Assembly: GCF_040760005.1 (NCBI RefSeq)
Contig: NZ_CP099760.1
Location: forward strand, 2,475,501-2,539,500
DNA length: 64,000 nucleotides
Source: Pseudomonas sp. stari2
GTDB lineage: Bacteria > Pseudomonadota > Gammaproteobacteria > Pseudomonadales > Pseudomonadaceae
Direction: 5' to 3'
Shown here: positions 45,803-54,269 of the stretch, one piece after another
How positions within the stretch are numbered: the stretch's first letter is position 1
Layout of the letters: each line of letters begins with the position of its first letter
Notes under the pieces: model-generated
Database searches by the model: none
What the model saw: only the letters and a program-made list of their open reading frames with translations
Told to the model about the DNA's origin: nothing
Position numbers and translations under genes: made by a program

Positions 45803-46834
45803 ATGAAACAGGACGTTATTGAACTGGACGGCGCCATCGGTGGTGGCCAGGTGTTGCGCAGTGCGCTGAGTCTGTCGATGGTGACGGGCCAGGCGTTTCG
45901 CATTGAGCGGATTCGGGCCAGACGCAGTCGTCCGGGACTGTTACGCCAGCACCTGACCGCCGTGATGGCGGCGGCTCAAGTCTGCGGTGCAAAGATCCAG
46001 GGGGCTGAGCTGGGCTCGCAGACATTGAGCTTCGAGCCGGGGCCGATTCGTGGCGGCGATTATCGCTTTGCCATTGGAACCGCCGGCAGTTGCACACTGG
46101 TGTTACAGACCTTGCTGCCCGCTTTGTTGCTGGCGCCGCAAGCCAGCCGTGTGCGGATCAGCGGCGGCACGCATAATCCGCTGGCGCCACCGACCGATTT
46201 TCTCAGCCGCAGCTGGTTGCCGCTGCTGCGACGGATGGGCGCGGAGGTTGAACTGACGTTGCTGCGCCACGGGTTCGTACCGGCGGGCGGCGGTGAAATT
46301 GACGTCAGGGTGCAACCATCGAAACTGTCAGCACTGCACCTGTGTGAGCGCGGCTTGCCGCTCTCGCAACAGGCGTTTGCGCTAACGGCCGGACTGGCAC
46401 CGAGCGTCGGTGTGCGCGAGCTCGACAGGGTGGCCCTGCGATTGAAAATGGCGTCAGCAGAATTGAACGCCGTCACCCTTGATCCCGCATGTGGCCCGGG
46501 CAATGTGTTGCTGCTGGAATATGCGTTTGAACACGTCACGGAGATCTTCAGCGCTTTCGGTCAAGCCTCACTGCGTTCGGAGAAAGTGGCGGACGCCGCG
46601 ATCGATCAGGCGGCCGATTGGTTGCACAGCGGTGCAGCGGTGGCAGAGCATATGGCCGATCAACTGTTGTTGCCGATGGTGCTGGCCGGGGGTGGATCGT
46701 TTACCACGCCCAGGATGACCGAGCATTTGCACAGCAATATTTCGGTAATCCAGCGTTTTGTCCCCGTCGTCGTCCAGTGCCGGGAAGAAGGCACAGAGCG
46801 GTTGAAGGTGGAAATCCGCACCCGGGAGCAATAG
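45803..46834 (+). CDS. rtcA: RNA 3'-terminal phosphate cyclase
   Basis: The protein has 343 residues. RtcA converts RNA 3'-phosphates to 2',3'-cyclic phosphates with ATP, preparing ends for RtcB. Family segments are LDGAIGGGQVLRSALSLSMV, RRSRPGLLRQHLTAV, RISGGTHNPLAPPTDFL, the C-terminal AEHMADQLLLPMVLAGGGSF and the catalytic His in TEHLHSNISVIQRFV. It begins 8 bp after rlaP and is the last gene of the operon. Confidence 0.95.
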   Translation: MKQDVIELDGAIGGGQVLRSALSLSMVTGQAFRIERIRARRSRPGLLRQHLTAVMAAAQVCGAKIQGAELGSQTLSFEPGPIRGGDYRFAIGTAGSCTLVLQTLLPALLLAPQASRVRISGGTHNPLAPPTDFLSRSWLPLLRRMGAEVELTLLRHGFVPAGGGEIDVRVQPSKLSALHLCERGLPLSQQAFALTAGLAPSVGVRELDRVALRLKMASAELNAVTLDPACGPGNVLLLEYAFEHVTEIFSAFGQASLRSEKVADAAIDQAADWLHSGAAVAEHMADQLLLPMVLAGGGSFTTPRMTEHLHSNISVIQRFVPVVVQCREEGTERLKVEIRTREQ

Positions 46835-46908
46835 GCGGCAAATTGCTGGCCCCCGAACGTTTCAAGTCCCGGCAAACTCGCCTTTTTTCAAAAGGTTAGG
46901 TGGGCCAT

Positions 46909-47238
46909 ATGCGGACGATTGTCATCACCGTAGCAACGCTTTCCCTCGCTCTGTTCGCGTTGGAGGCCCAAGCCAGGGAGCTGAGCAAGAGCCATCGTTT
47001 TGCGTGTACCTGGGGTTCGGACATCGCCGCCGGTGCGCAACAGTCGAAGCTGTCAGGCATTTCCCTGTATGGCGCGCGCAAGCGCTTGCAGGCGCGCAAG
47101 TTCCAGCAACCGTGGATGCGCATGACCGCCATGGGTATTACCGAGCAGACTTACGACAGCGCGTCGCGACTCAAGCCGGCGGCCGTCAAGCAAACCTATT
47201 ACGAACAGTGCGTTCGGCACGAACTGGCCCAACGATGA
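46909..47238 (+). CDS. Small secreted hypothetical protein
   Basis: The protein has 109 residues. A signal peptide of about 22 residues (TLSLALFALEAQA) is followed by a basic domain with two cysteines (FACTWG and EQCVRHE), perhaps forming a disulfide. No family is recognised beyond 'conserved in Pseudomonas'. The ATG at 46909 is preferred; a GTG three codons earlier is possible. A terminator shared with the next, convergent gene follows. Confidence 0.7.
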   Translation: MRTIVITVATLSLALFALEAQARELSKSHRFACTWGSDIAAGAQQSKLSGISLYGARKRLQARKFQQPWMRMTAMGITEQTYDSASRLKPAAVKQTYYEQCVRHELAQR

Positions 47239-47241
47239 ACG

Positions 47242-47273
47242 AAAAAGCCCGACCTGAAGAGGTCGGGCTTTTT
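47242..47273. terminator. Bidirectional terminator
   Basis: AAAAAGCCCGACC / GGTCGGGCTTTTT with loop TGAAGA has A and T runs on both sides, so it can end the plus-strand gene at 47238 and the minus-strand gene ending at 47296. Confidence 0.88.
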
Positions 47274-47295
47274 CATGTCCGGAGCAGTGGCAGCA

Positions 47296-47709
47296 TCATT
47301 TGTCACTTTCGCAATTGACCATCCACGACACGCCAAAACGATCCACCAGCATGCCGAAGCGCGCGGCCCAGAAGGTGGCTTCCAGCGGCATGTCGACGCG
47401 ACCATCCTTGGCCAGGGCGTTGAACACCCGTTCTGCCTCGGCGATGGTGTCGACATTCAGGGAAATCGAGCAACCGCTCATGCCTTGGGTCGGGCGGTCG
47501 GGAGTGGTGTCCGAGGCCATGAGCATCTGATCGCCGACTTTCAGGCAGGTGTGGATGATCAGGTTGTGATGCTCTTTGGGTACATGTTCGGCGGCTGGGG
47601 TTTCGCCGAAGGTCATCATCGCTTCGAGCTTGCCTTGCAGGCATTGCTCGTAAAACGTGAAGGCAGCGCGGCAGTCGCCGTTGAAGATCAGGTACGGGTT
47701 GATTTTCAT
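47296..47709 (-). CDS. VOC-family (PhnB-like) protein
   Basis: The protein has 137 residues of the glyoxalase/bleomycin-resistance fold, PhnB subtype: KINPYLIFNGDCRAAFTFYE at the start, MLMASDTTPDRPTQGMSGCS in the middle and the end WAARFGMLVDRFGVSWMVNC. Such proteins are often without known substrate; some bind metal through scattered His/Glu. The gene is alone; the start has GGGAGC upstream. Confidence 0.85.
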   Translation of the reverse strand: MKINPYLIFNGDCRAAFTFYEQCLQGKLEAMMTFGETPAAEHVPKEHHNLIIHTCLKVGDQMLMASDTTPDRPTQGMSGCSISLNVDTIAEAERVFNALAKDGRVDMPLEATFWAARFGMLVDRFGVSWMVNCESDK

Positions 47710-47867
47710 GGTGGTGCTCCCGAATAGGCAGTGGAACGCTGCGCGGCCGGGTGTGCCGAAGCAGCATCATGGATTGACTCCATCCAGCAAAGCGTTAGAA
47801 CGCCGGATTGCCAGCCGATGCTGCAAGAATTTCTGTTCAAGGTGACCGATGGTCTGTTGGAAGGGCG

Positions 47868-48812
47868 TCAGGAGTCGCGCGGGTTCTTCTGCACCGCAGC
47901 GCCCGCCACCCGGGCGGCAGGTCGGGTTTGCATCAGCGCATCAATCGCCTTGCGATAGTTCTGTCCGCCCAGCGCCATGCTGTTGTTGTGCGTAGCACCG
48001 GGCACCAGCAACAGGCGTTTCGGTTGCCGGGCGGCGGCGAACAGTTGCTCGCTGAAGCGTGACGGCACAAATGCGTCAGCCAGACCGTGCACCACCAGCA
48101 ACGGCATGTGGATCTCGGCGATCTTGTCGATGGAGTCGAATTTCTGCGACAGCAACCAACGGACTGGAAGGGAAGTGTTGGCCACGGCTGCCGCCACATC
48201 CGCCAAGGAGGTAAACGTGGATTCGATAACCAGTCCGCGCACCGGCAATGGGGTGTGATGGCTGGCGGCATCGCGACCGAGTTCGGCAGCCAGATCGATG
48301 GCGACTGCGCCACCCAATGAATGCCCGTAGATCAGGCGTTTGTTCGGGTCGGGTTGCAACAGCTGGAAGCGTTCCCAGGCCACTCGCGCATCCTCATACA
48401 CCGTGCTCTCCGACGGCAGGTCGCCATGACTCTGGCCGAAGCCGCGATAGTCGATGGCCAGTACCGAATAACCCGCCGCGCGCAGTTGCTCGATACGAAA
48501 CAGTTGCCCGGTCAGATTCCAGCGTACGCCGTGCAGATAAAGGATGGCCGGCGCATCGGCGCGTTCCGCCGGCCACCACCAGGCGTGAATGTTTTGCCCG
48601 GCCTTGAAGCTTTTCGGTTGCAGGTCGAGTTCCTGCACGCTGCCGGGCAATCCGTGATACCAGCCGGCGGTGCCCGGTTCGATGCGAAACAAGAGTTTGC
48701 GTTCGGTGTGTTCCAGCACAGCACAACTCGCCGGCACGCCGATAATCAGGGCAGCCATGCAGGCGAACGCCAGACGGCGGCGTCGAAGTCGGGTCATGAA
48801 GGCAAGGAACAT
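47868..48812 (-). CDS. Membrane-anchored alpha/beta hydrolase
   Basis: The protein has about 314 residues. A short basic start and a hydrophobic helix (FACMAALIIGVPAS, followed by Cys) indicate a membrane anchor or poor lipobox. The hydrolase domain shows LYLHGVRWNLTGQ (oxyanion loop), the nucleophile in YGHSLGGAVAI, Asp in VHGLADAFVP and His in PGATHNNSM. It resembles the YqiK/BAAT-like 'alpha/beta hydrolase' of unknown substrate. The start is uncertain: GTG 48827, ATG 48812 (chosen, GGTG upstream) or ATG 48797. Confidence 0.8.
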   Translation of the reverse strand: MFLAFMTRLRRRRLAFACMAALIIGVPASCAVLEHTERKLLFRIEPGTAGWYHGLPGSVQELDLQPKSFKAGQNIHAWWWPAERADAPAILYLHGVRWNLTGQLFRIEQLRAAGYSVLAIDYRGFGQSHGDLPSESTVYEDARVAWERFQLLQPDPNKRLIYGHSLGGAVAIDLAAELGRDAASHHTPLPVRGLVIESTFTSLADVAAAVANTSLPVRWLLSQKFDSIDKIAEIHMPLLVVHGLADAFVPSRFSEQLFAAARQPKRLLLVPGATHNNSMALGGQNYRKAIDALMQTRPAARVAGAAVQKNPRDS

Positions 48813-48924
48813 TAAACGTTTCACCACGGCGTGGACAAAGAACGCTTTTTACCAGATGCCTTGACCCGCGCGTGACATTTTCGACCACCGCACGCCTGCA
48901 ACGATTACAAAATGCTGCAACGAC

Positions 48925-49923
48925 TCAGTTGACCGTCAGCACGATCTTGCCGATGTGGTCGCCCGCTTCCATGCGCGCATGGGCTTTGGCCGCTTCGGCG
49001 AGCGGGTAGATCTGGTCGACGATCGGCAGGCAGCGCCCGGCAGCCAGCACTGGCCAGACGTGTTCGCGCAATTGATCGGCGATGGCTGCCTTTTCCGCAG
49101 AGGTCCGGGCACGCAGGAGGGAACCGGTGACCACCGCACGCTTGCCGAGGATCGCCAGCAGATCGATGTCATTGGCTCGCGCGCCACCGAGGAAACCAAG
49201 CATCACCAACCGCCCATCCATCCCCAAGGCGCTGATGTTCCCGTTGAGGTACGAGCCGCCCATGATGTCGAGAATCACATTCACGCCCTGGCCAGCGGTT
49301 TTCTCGGCGATGACAGTCGCGAAATCCTGTTCCCGGTAGTTGATCGCTTCGCCGCCCAGATTGCGGATCGCTGCGCATTTGTCGGCGCTGCCGGCGGTGG
49401 CGAAGGCTTCGATGCCAAACTCGCGGCACAGCATCAATGCGGTGGTGCCAATGCCGCTGGTGCCGCCGTGGATCAGGGCGCGCTGACCACGGCTGGCGCC
49501 GCCGAGGCCGAACAGATTGGCCCATACCGTGAAAAAGGTTTCCGGAATGGCCGCTGCCTGAATCCAGTCCAGCCCATCGGGGATTGGCAGGGCCTGGCCG
49601 GCCGGGACTGTGCAGTACTCGGCATATCCTCCGCCATTGGTCAGCGCGCAGACCCGGTCACCCACCGCAAATCTGCTGACACCGCTGCCAATCGCCACGA
49701 CCTCGCCGGCCACTTCAAGGCCCGGAATCGGGTTCATGCCGGGCTTCATCGGGTACTTGCCGGCGCGTTGCAGAGCGTCGGGGCGATTGATGCCGGCGGC
49801 GTGCACGCGGATCAGTATTTCGCCTTCTGAAGCAATCGGCAGCGGCACGCGTCGGGATTGCAGAACTTCGGGCCCGCCCGGTTCGGTGATTTCGATGCGG
49901 GTCATTTCAGTGGGCAATGTCAT
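48925..49923 (-). CDS. NAD(P)H-quinone oxidoreductase (zinc-free MDR family)
   Basis: The protein has 332 residues of the medium-chain dehydrogenase superfamily, PIG3/QorA type. Segments include TRIEITEPGGPEVLQSRRVP, VHAAGINRPDALQRAGKYP, PGLEVAGEVVAIG, the nucleotide-binding IHGGTSGIGTTALMLC, and DIMGGSYLNGNISALGMDG. No structural zinc cysteines are present. It reduces quinones or small enones with NADPH. The start at 49923 has AGAGGAA upstream; the next gene upstream is the MFS transporter on the same strand, 64 bp away. Confidence 0.87.
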   Translation of the reverse strand: MTLPTEMTRIEITEPGGPEVLQSRRVPLPIASEGEILIRVHAAGINRPDALQRAGKYPMKPGMNPIPGLEVAGEVVAIGSGVSRFAVGDRVCALTNGGGYAEYCTVPAGQALPIPDGLDWIQAAAIPETFFTVWANLFGLGGASRGQRALIHGGTSGIGTTALMLCREFGIEAFATAGSADKCAAIRNLGGEAINYREQDFATVIAEKTAGQGVNVILDIMGGSYLNGNISALGMDGRLVMLGFLGGARANDIDLLAILGKRAVVTGSLLRARTSAEKAAIADQLREHVWPVLAAGRCLPIVDQIYPLAEAAKAHARMEAGDHIGKIVLTVN

Positions 49924-49987
49924 TTTCGATTCCTCTTGAAACAAGTGATCAGTAGATGGGAGCGCAGTCAGGGCCTAATGATTCCCG

Positions 49988-51208
49988 TCAATGGGCGCAG
50001 CGGCGTTGTTCGATGGAGGAGGGCAGCAGTTTCATGACGTGCTCAAGTATCAGCGCGATCACGATGGCACCGCCGGCAATCACGAAGAGCAGCACATGCT
50101 GTCCACCTGTGGCGTTGAACAGCGCCGAGTAGGCGAAGCCGGCCAGCGCCTGAAACGTGGCGAACGACACCGTGGCGCGGCTCCACGCCACCTGTTGGCG
50201 ATGATGATCCGGTACCAGTTCATGCACCCGGGCCAACGCCAGCGGGACAATGCCCGGCGGAAACGAACCGAGCACAACCGCCAGCAGTGCCAGCGCCAGG
50301 AACGAATGCGAAACGGCCAGCAAGCCAAGGGTGATCGCCTGTATCACAAGCACCAGACGAATGCCGGTCCGCGCACCTAGATGATCGGCGAGAAAACCAT
50401 AGCTCACCGGACCGACGATGGCACCCAGACCGTACATGACCCAGACCAGCGCGCCGACGTGCGCCCCGGCGCCCAGCCCTCGGGCGACGTAATCCACCAG
50501 GAAAACCATGGCCGGCACCAGCCCGGCGGCCATGAACGCGTACTGGGCAAACAACAGATACACCGCAGGCGGTGTGGGTTCTGCCGGATCCACCTGAGCC
50601 GTTGTGGTAATTGCATGAGGCAGCTCCGAAGGCCAGCCGAACCAGCTCAATACCGTCAGTGCCAGCGACAGCGCGCCCAGTCCCAGCCAGGTCGCTTGCA
50701 GGCCCAGACTCAACAGCATGGGGACGATCGTGCCGGAGCCGGCGATGCCCAGACCGATGCCGAGGAAAATCGCACCACTGGCCAGGCCCTTGCGCGCGGC
50801 GGGTACATGGGGCAATACAGTCGCGGCCACCAGCACCATGATCGCGCCGCCCGCGATGCCGGACAGCAGGCGCCAGCCGAAATACCAGCTCACCGACACC
50901 GGGTACGCACAGGCAAAAAACGCCGCGGTCACCGCCAGCATCATCAGGCGCAAGGCGTTTCTCTGAGTGACCCGGCGTGCCAGCGGTCGGCCGAGGAGGG
51001 CGCCGATCAGGTAACCGACCAGGTTGGCCGCGCCGAGGTAGACCACATCATGGGCGGAAAACCATTGCGCCTGAATCAGCGAAGGGATCAGCGGCGTGTA
51101 GGCGAAACGCGCCAGACCGATGCTGACCAGGCTGGCGCAGAGTCCGGCGAAGATCGCCAGCCAGACACTCGTGTCCGGACGTTCGGGCGAAGCAGTTGAA
51201 GTGCGCAT
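49988..51208 (-). CDS. MFS transporter, YbfB/YjiJ-like
   Basis: The protein has 406 residues and twelve predicted membrane helices. The N-terminal part WLAIFAGLCASLVSIGLARF and YTPLIPSLIQAQWFS, with GAANLVGYLIGALLGRPLA, fits the YbfB/YjiJ branch of the major facilitator superfamily. Substrate is unknown. It is divergent from a LysR-type gene; two matching 12-bp sites lie between, so control by that regulator is likely. Confidence 0.85.
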   Translation of the reverse strand: MRTSTASPERPDTSVWLAIFAGLCASLVSIGLARFAYTPLIPSLIQAQWFSAHDVVYLGAANLVGYLIGALLGRPLARRVTQRNALRLMMLAVTAAFFACAYPVSVSWYFGWRLLSGIAGGAIMVLVAATVLPHVPAARKGLASGAIFLGIGLGIAGSGTIVPMLLSLGLQATWLGLGALSLALTVLSWFGWPSELPHAITTTAQVDPAEPTPPAVYLLFAQYAFMAAGLVPAMVFLVDYVARGLGAGAHVGALVWVMYGLGAIVGPVSYGFLADHLGARTGIRLVLVIQAITLGLLAVSHSFLALALLAVVLGSFPPGIVPLALARVHELVPDHHRQQVAWSRATVSFATFQALAGFAYSALFNATGGQHVLLFVIAGGAIVIALILEHVMKLLPSSIEQRRCAH

Positions 51209-51261
51209 GACGGCGGTCCTGTGGAAAGGTTTATGGCGCCCAGCATATCGGCTATCGTTGC

Positions 51262-51305
51262 TGCGTTAATGCAGCGAGTTTGCGTTGTTGTGATGCGTTT
51301 ATGCA
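51262..51305. promoter_or_regulatory. Paired sites between MFS and LysR genes
   Basis: TGCGTTAATGCA (51262-51273) and TGCGTTTATGCA (51294-51305) differ at one base and start 32 bp apart, about three helical turns. They lie between the divergent genes and are likely LysR-type binding sites. Confidence 0.6.
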
Positions 51306-51320
51306 TCAATGGGGAACGTT

Positions 51321-52196
51321 ATGAACTGGGATGATGCAAGGGTCTTTCTTGCGGTCTGCCGCGAGTCGACATTGCGCGGCGCCGCACGGGTGCTGGGCGT
51401 GGATCAGGCGACGGTCGGGCGACGCATCACGGCTTTGGAAAAGTCGTTGGGCGCGACCTTGTTCCTGCGCACCTCCGAGGGCTATGCGCTGACGGCAGTC
51501 GGTGAAGCTGCGTTCAAGTCGGTGGAAAAAATGGAGCATTCGGCGCTGGAGCTGGAGCGGCGTATCCAGGGCCTGGACGATCGCCTGACCGGCAGCGTGC
51601 GGGTCAGCACCACCGATTCGCTGGCCATCGATTTCCTGATCCCGGCCATTGCGCAGTTGCACGAACGGCATCCGGACGTGCGCGTACACCTGGACGCCTC
51701 TACGCAGATCCTCAGCCTGGCCAAGCGCGAAGCAGACATCGCCGTGCGCAACACCCGTCCGGACAACCCAGACCTGATCGCCCGGCGCATCGCGCGTTGG
51801 CCGGTGGGTTTGTTCGCCTCGCAGGCCTATGTCGACAGCCATGGTGTGCCGGTGCCTGGCAGTGCGTTCGAGGGCCATGATCTGGTGGTGTACCAGCCTT
51901 ATCTGCAAGGCAACAAGGACCTGACTTTGGTGAACGAGCCCGTGACTCGCGGGCGGATCGTCGCCGGTCTGAGCTCCAGCTTGCTGGTACGACGCTCGAT
52001 TGCCGCCGGGCTGGGTGCAGGAGAAATCCCGGTCTATATGGGCGAGCGCGATGGTCTGGTCAGGCTGTGGCCGGAGCGTACACGGCCAGAGCCTTATGAC
52101 GTGTGGCTGGTGACCCACGCGGATTTGCGCCATACCGCGCGGGTCAGGGCTGTGATCGAACACATTGTCGAGGCGTTCGCGCTGGAGAATGAGTAG
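51321..52196 (+). CDS. LysR-family transcriptional regulator
   Basis: The protein has 291 residues. The N-terminal helix-turn-helix reads NWDDARVFLAVCRESTLRGA and ARVLGVDQATVGRRITALEK; the substrate-binding domain (about 90-291) follows with the usual LTGSVRVSTTDSLA start. The ATG at 51321 is chosen over 51309 because GGGGAA sits correctly before it. It faces the MFS gene and probably regulates it. Confidence 0.88.
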   Translation: MNWDDARVFLAVCRESTLRGAARVLGVDQATVGRRITALEKSLGATLFLRTSEGYALTAVGEAAFKSVEKMEHSALELERRIQGLDDRLTGSVRVSTTDSLAIDFLIPAIAQLHERHPDVRVHLDASTQILSLAKREADIAVRNTRPDNPDLIARRIARWPVGLFASQAYVDSHGVPVPGSAFEGHDLVVYQPYLQGNKDLTLVNEPVTRGRIVAGLSSSLLVRRSIAAGLGAGEIPVYMGERDGLVRLWPERTRPEPYDVWLVTHADLRHTARVRAVIEHIVEAFALENE

Positions 52197-52446
52197 TTCA
52201 TTGAGGCTGTGTAGGACGGCTACATCAGCTGACGATCTTGCCTACAACAGCGCCAGAATCCGCTGGCTTGTGAGTTTTTTGGCCGGGCCCTATCGTTTCT
52301 CGCACCCGGAGTGAGCAGGTGAAACGCTCCGAGGTGATCAATCCAGGGAAGTATTGATAAACGTCAGGGGTGCGGAATTGATTGCAAGGGAATTCAGCCA
52401 ATTTCAAGCAAGCGACATGGCCGGGAAAACGGATAGTAGTGAGTCT

Positions 52447-53286
52447 ATGAACTACATAACACGAGACGAATTCAGCGCCAGGATCGAAGTCATCGAGACA
52501 AGAATCGATGCACGGATCGAGTCCATGTCCGCCAAGATCGATGGCTTTCTGACCCAGCAGGCCGAGCGGGATCAGGCACGGCTGGAGCTCGAGAAAAGTC
52601 AGGGGCAGGCCCGACTGGAGCAAAAACGCTCCATGGAGGAGGCCCGATTCGGTTGGGAGCGATCTCAGGAGGGCGCGCGGCTGGAGCAGAAACGAGAGCA
52701 GGAGGCTTCACGGCAGACGTGGGAGAAGTCTCAGGAGAAGTCGCGCGTTGAGCGGGAGGAGGCTCAGGAGAAGTCGCGCGTTGAGCGGGAGGAGGCTCAG
52801 GAGAAGGTGCGCCTTGAACGGGAGCAGGCTGAGAATAAAATTCAGCTGGCGCATGAGCAGAATATGGAAAACCTGCGGCAGGAGCGCTTGAAGGCTCAAC
52901 TGGGGTATGAAAAGGTCTTGGAGACAGCCCGACAGGAGCGGGAAACCGCTCGGGTCGAGCGAGAGAAAGCCTACGAAAAAGTCAGACTGGAGCAGGAAAA
53001 GGCTCACCTTGAGCGCGACCAGCGTTACGCGATCGTTTCGGCTCGCATTGACAGGTCTCTGGAGCGAATTGACGAAGCCGTCAGGCAGGTCTCGACGATC
53101 AAGGCGAATTACTGGGCGGCAACGGCCGTACATTTTCTCGGGATGGTTGCCATACTCGCGGGTTCTTACTACGCGAATCAGGCAAACGTACTCGTCACGA
53201 TGCAGACCACTCTGGCAATGGTTCAGTCGGTGAAAGAGGCTGGAAGCTCTGCGCCGGCAGCGATGATGACATTGCCGGCAGAATGA
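52447..53286 (+). CDS. Coiled-coil repeat protein with C-terminal membrane helix
   Basis: The protein has 279 residues. A short start (MNYITRDEFSARIEVIETRI) is followed by about 170 residues of charged helix rich in Glu, Arg, Gln and Lys, with 11-residue repeats: EKSRVEREEAQ twice, then EKVRLEREQAE. A membrane helix (about 228-247, YWAATAVHFLGMVAILAGSY) follows, then a short tail. No enzymatic motif. It would form a long rod next to the inner membrane; function is unknown. The start could be at 52417, but 52447 fits the recognisable family start better. Confidence 0.7.
   Translation: MNYITRDEFSARIEVIETRIDARIESMSAKIDGFLTQQAERDQARLELEKSQGQARLEQKRSMEEARFGWERSQEGARLEQKREQEASRQTWEKSQEKSRVEREEAQEKSRVEREEAQEKVRLEREQAENKIQLAHEQNMENLRQERLKAQLGYEKVLETARQERETARVEREKAYEKVRLEQEKAHLERDQRYAIVSARIDRSLERIDEAVRQVSTIKANYWAATAVHFLGMVAILAGSYYANQANVLVTMQTTLAMVQSVKEAGSSAPAAMMTLPAE
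52735..52833 (+). repeat. 33-bp tandem repeats in the coiled-coil gene
   Basis: The units 52735-52767 and 52768-52800 are identical (GAGAAGTCGCGCGTTGAGCG and on); 52801-52833 is a diverged third copy. They code for the 11-residue repeats and could expand or shrink by slippage. Confidence 0.85.
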
Positions 53287-53316
53287 AAAACGGCCTTCAA
53301 CAAAGGCCGTTTTTTT
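53286..53316 (+). terminator. Terminator after the coiled-coil gene
   Basis: ACGGCCTT / AAGGCCGT with loop CAACA is preceded by A's and followed by a run of T. It may also serve the convergent pirin gene ending at 53337. Confidence 0.85.
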
Positions 53317-53336
53317 CGAGCGATGAAACCACCGAA

Positions 53337-54059
53337 TCATGGCATTTCCGGCAGTTCCTGCGGGCGCAGATCAAACACCAGGACTTCGGCATCATGGCCA
53401 TTGCTCAGGGTCAGTGCCTGCTCTTCACGAACCCGTACGCCGTCGCCTTCCTTCAACTGCACGCCGTTCAGTTCAACGCTGCCGCGAGCAACGTGTACGT
53501 AGGCGAAGCGGTTGGCAGGCAGCTTGAGGGTGGCACTTTCCTCGCCATCGAACAGCCCGGCATACACCCGTGCATCCTGGCGCACTTTCAGCGAGCCGTG
53601 GTTGCCTTCGGGCGAGATGATCAGTTGCAGACGACCGCGTTTTTTCTGCTCGCTGAAGTGCTCTTGCTGGTAACGCGGTTTCGCGCCGCTGACGTCTGGT
53701 ACGATCCAGATCTGCAGGAAGTGCACAGGTTTGGTCGCCGAATGGTTGAACTCGCTGTGGGCCACGCCGCTGCCGGCGCTCATCAGTTGCACATCGCCGG
53801 GGCGAATCACCGAGCCGGTGCCGAGGGTGTCCTTGTGTTCCAGGGCGCCTTCGAGCACATAGGAGAAAATCTCCATGTCTCGGTGGGGGTGTTGGCCGAA
53901 GCCCTTGCCGGCGGCGACGCGGTCATCGTTGATCACCAGCAGGTCGGAGAAACCCTGTTCACGCGGGTCACGATAGCTGGCGAAGGAAAAGGTGTGGAAC
54001 GACTTCAACCAGCCATGATTGGCCAGACCGCGGTCGGAAGCTTTACGAAGGGTCAGCAT
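53337..54059 (-). CDS. Pirin-family protein
   Basis: The protein has 240 residues and a double cupin. FGQHPHRDMEIFSYVLEGAL and HSEFNHSATKPVHFLQIWI hold the metal-binding His and Glu. Pirins bind iron; some oxidise quercetin and others act as redox sensors. The start at 54059 (MLTLRKASDRGLANHGWLKS) has AAGGAG upstream on the minus strand. It is alone and divergent from the GlxA-type regulator. Confidence 0.9.
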   Translation of the reverse strand: MLTLRKASDRGLANHGWLKSFHTFSFASYRDPREQGFSDLLVINDDRVAAGKGFGQHPHRDMEIFSYVLEGALEHKDTLGTGSVIRPGDVQLMSAGSGVAHSEFNHSATKPVHFLQIWIVPDVSGAKPRYQQEHFSEQKKRGRLQLIISPEGNHGSLKVRQDARVYAGLFDGEESATLKLPANRFAYVHVARGSVELNGVQLKEGDGVRVREEQALTLSNGHDAEVLVFDLRPQELPEMP

Positions 54060-54269
54060 GATGAAATCTCCTTTCAGGACGTTGATTCGTCCGAGTGAGG
54101 AGAAGGTTACTGGTAACCCTGTGATGCAATAAGTAGATAAAAATTGAAATACTGTCCCTTTTGAGTTGACAGTTGTGTGCACTGGATCACGTATTCTTTC
54201 CAACGGTTCCACCGTATCTGGCCATAATGCGCAGACTTATGATTTTGCATGGATTTTGGTGATACTCCC

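Noticed and set aside
52735..52833. CRISPR-like array
   Set aside because: The repeats are directly adjacent without spacers and are in frame with a coding sequence; they are coding repeats. No CRISPR array is seen elsewhere in the window.
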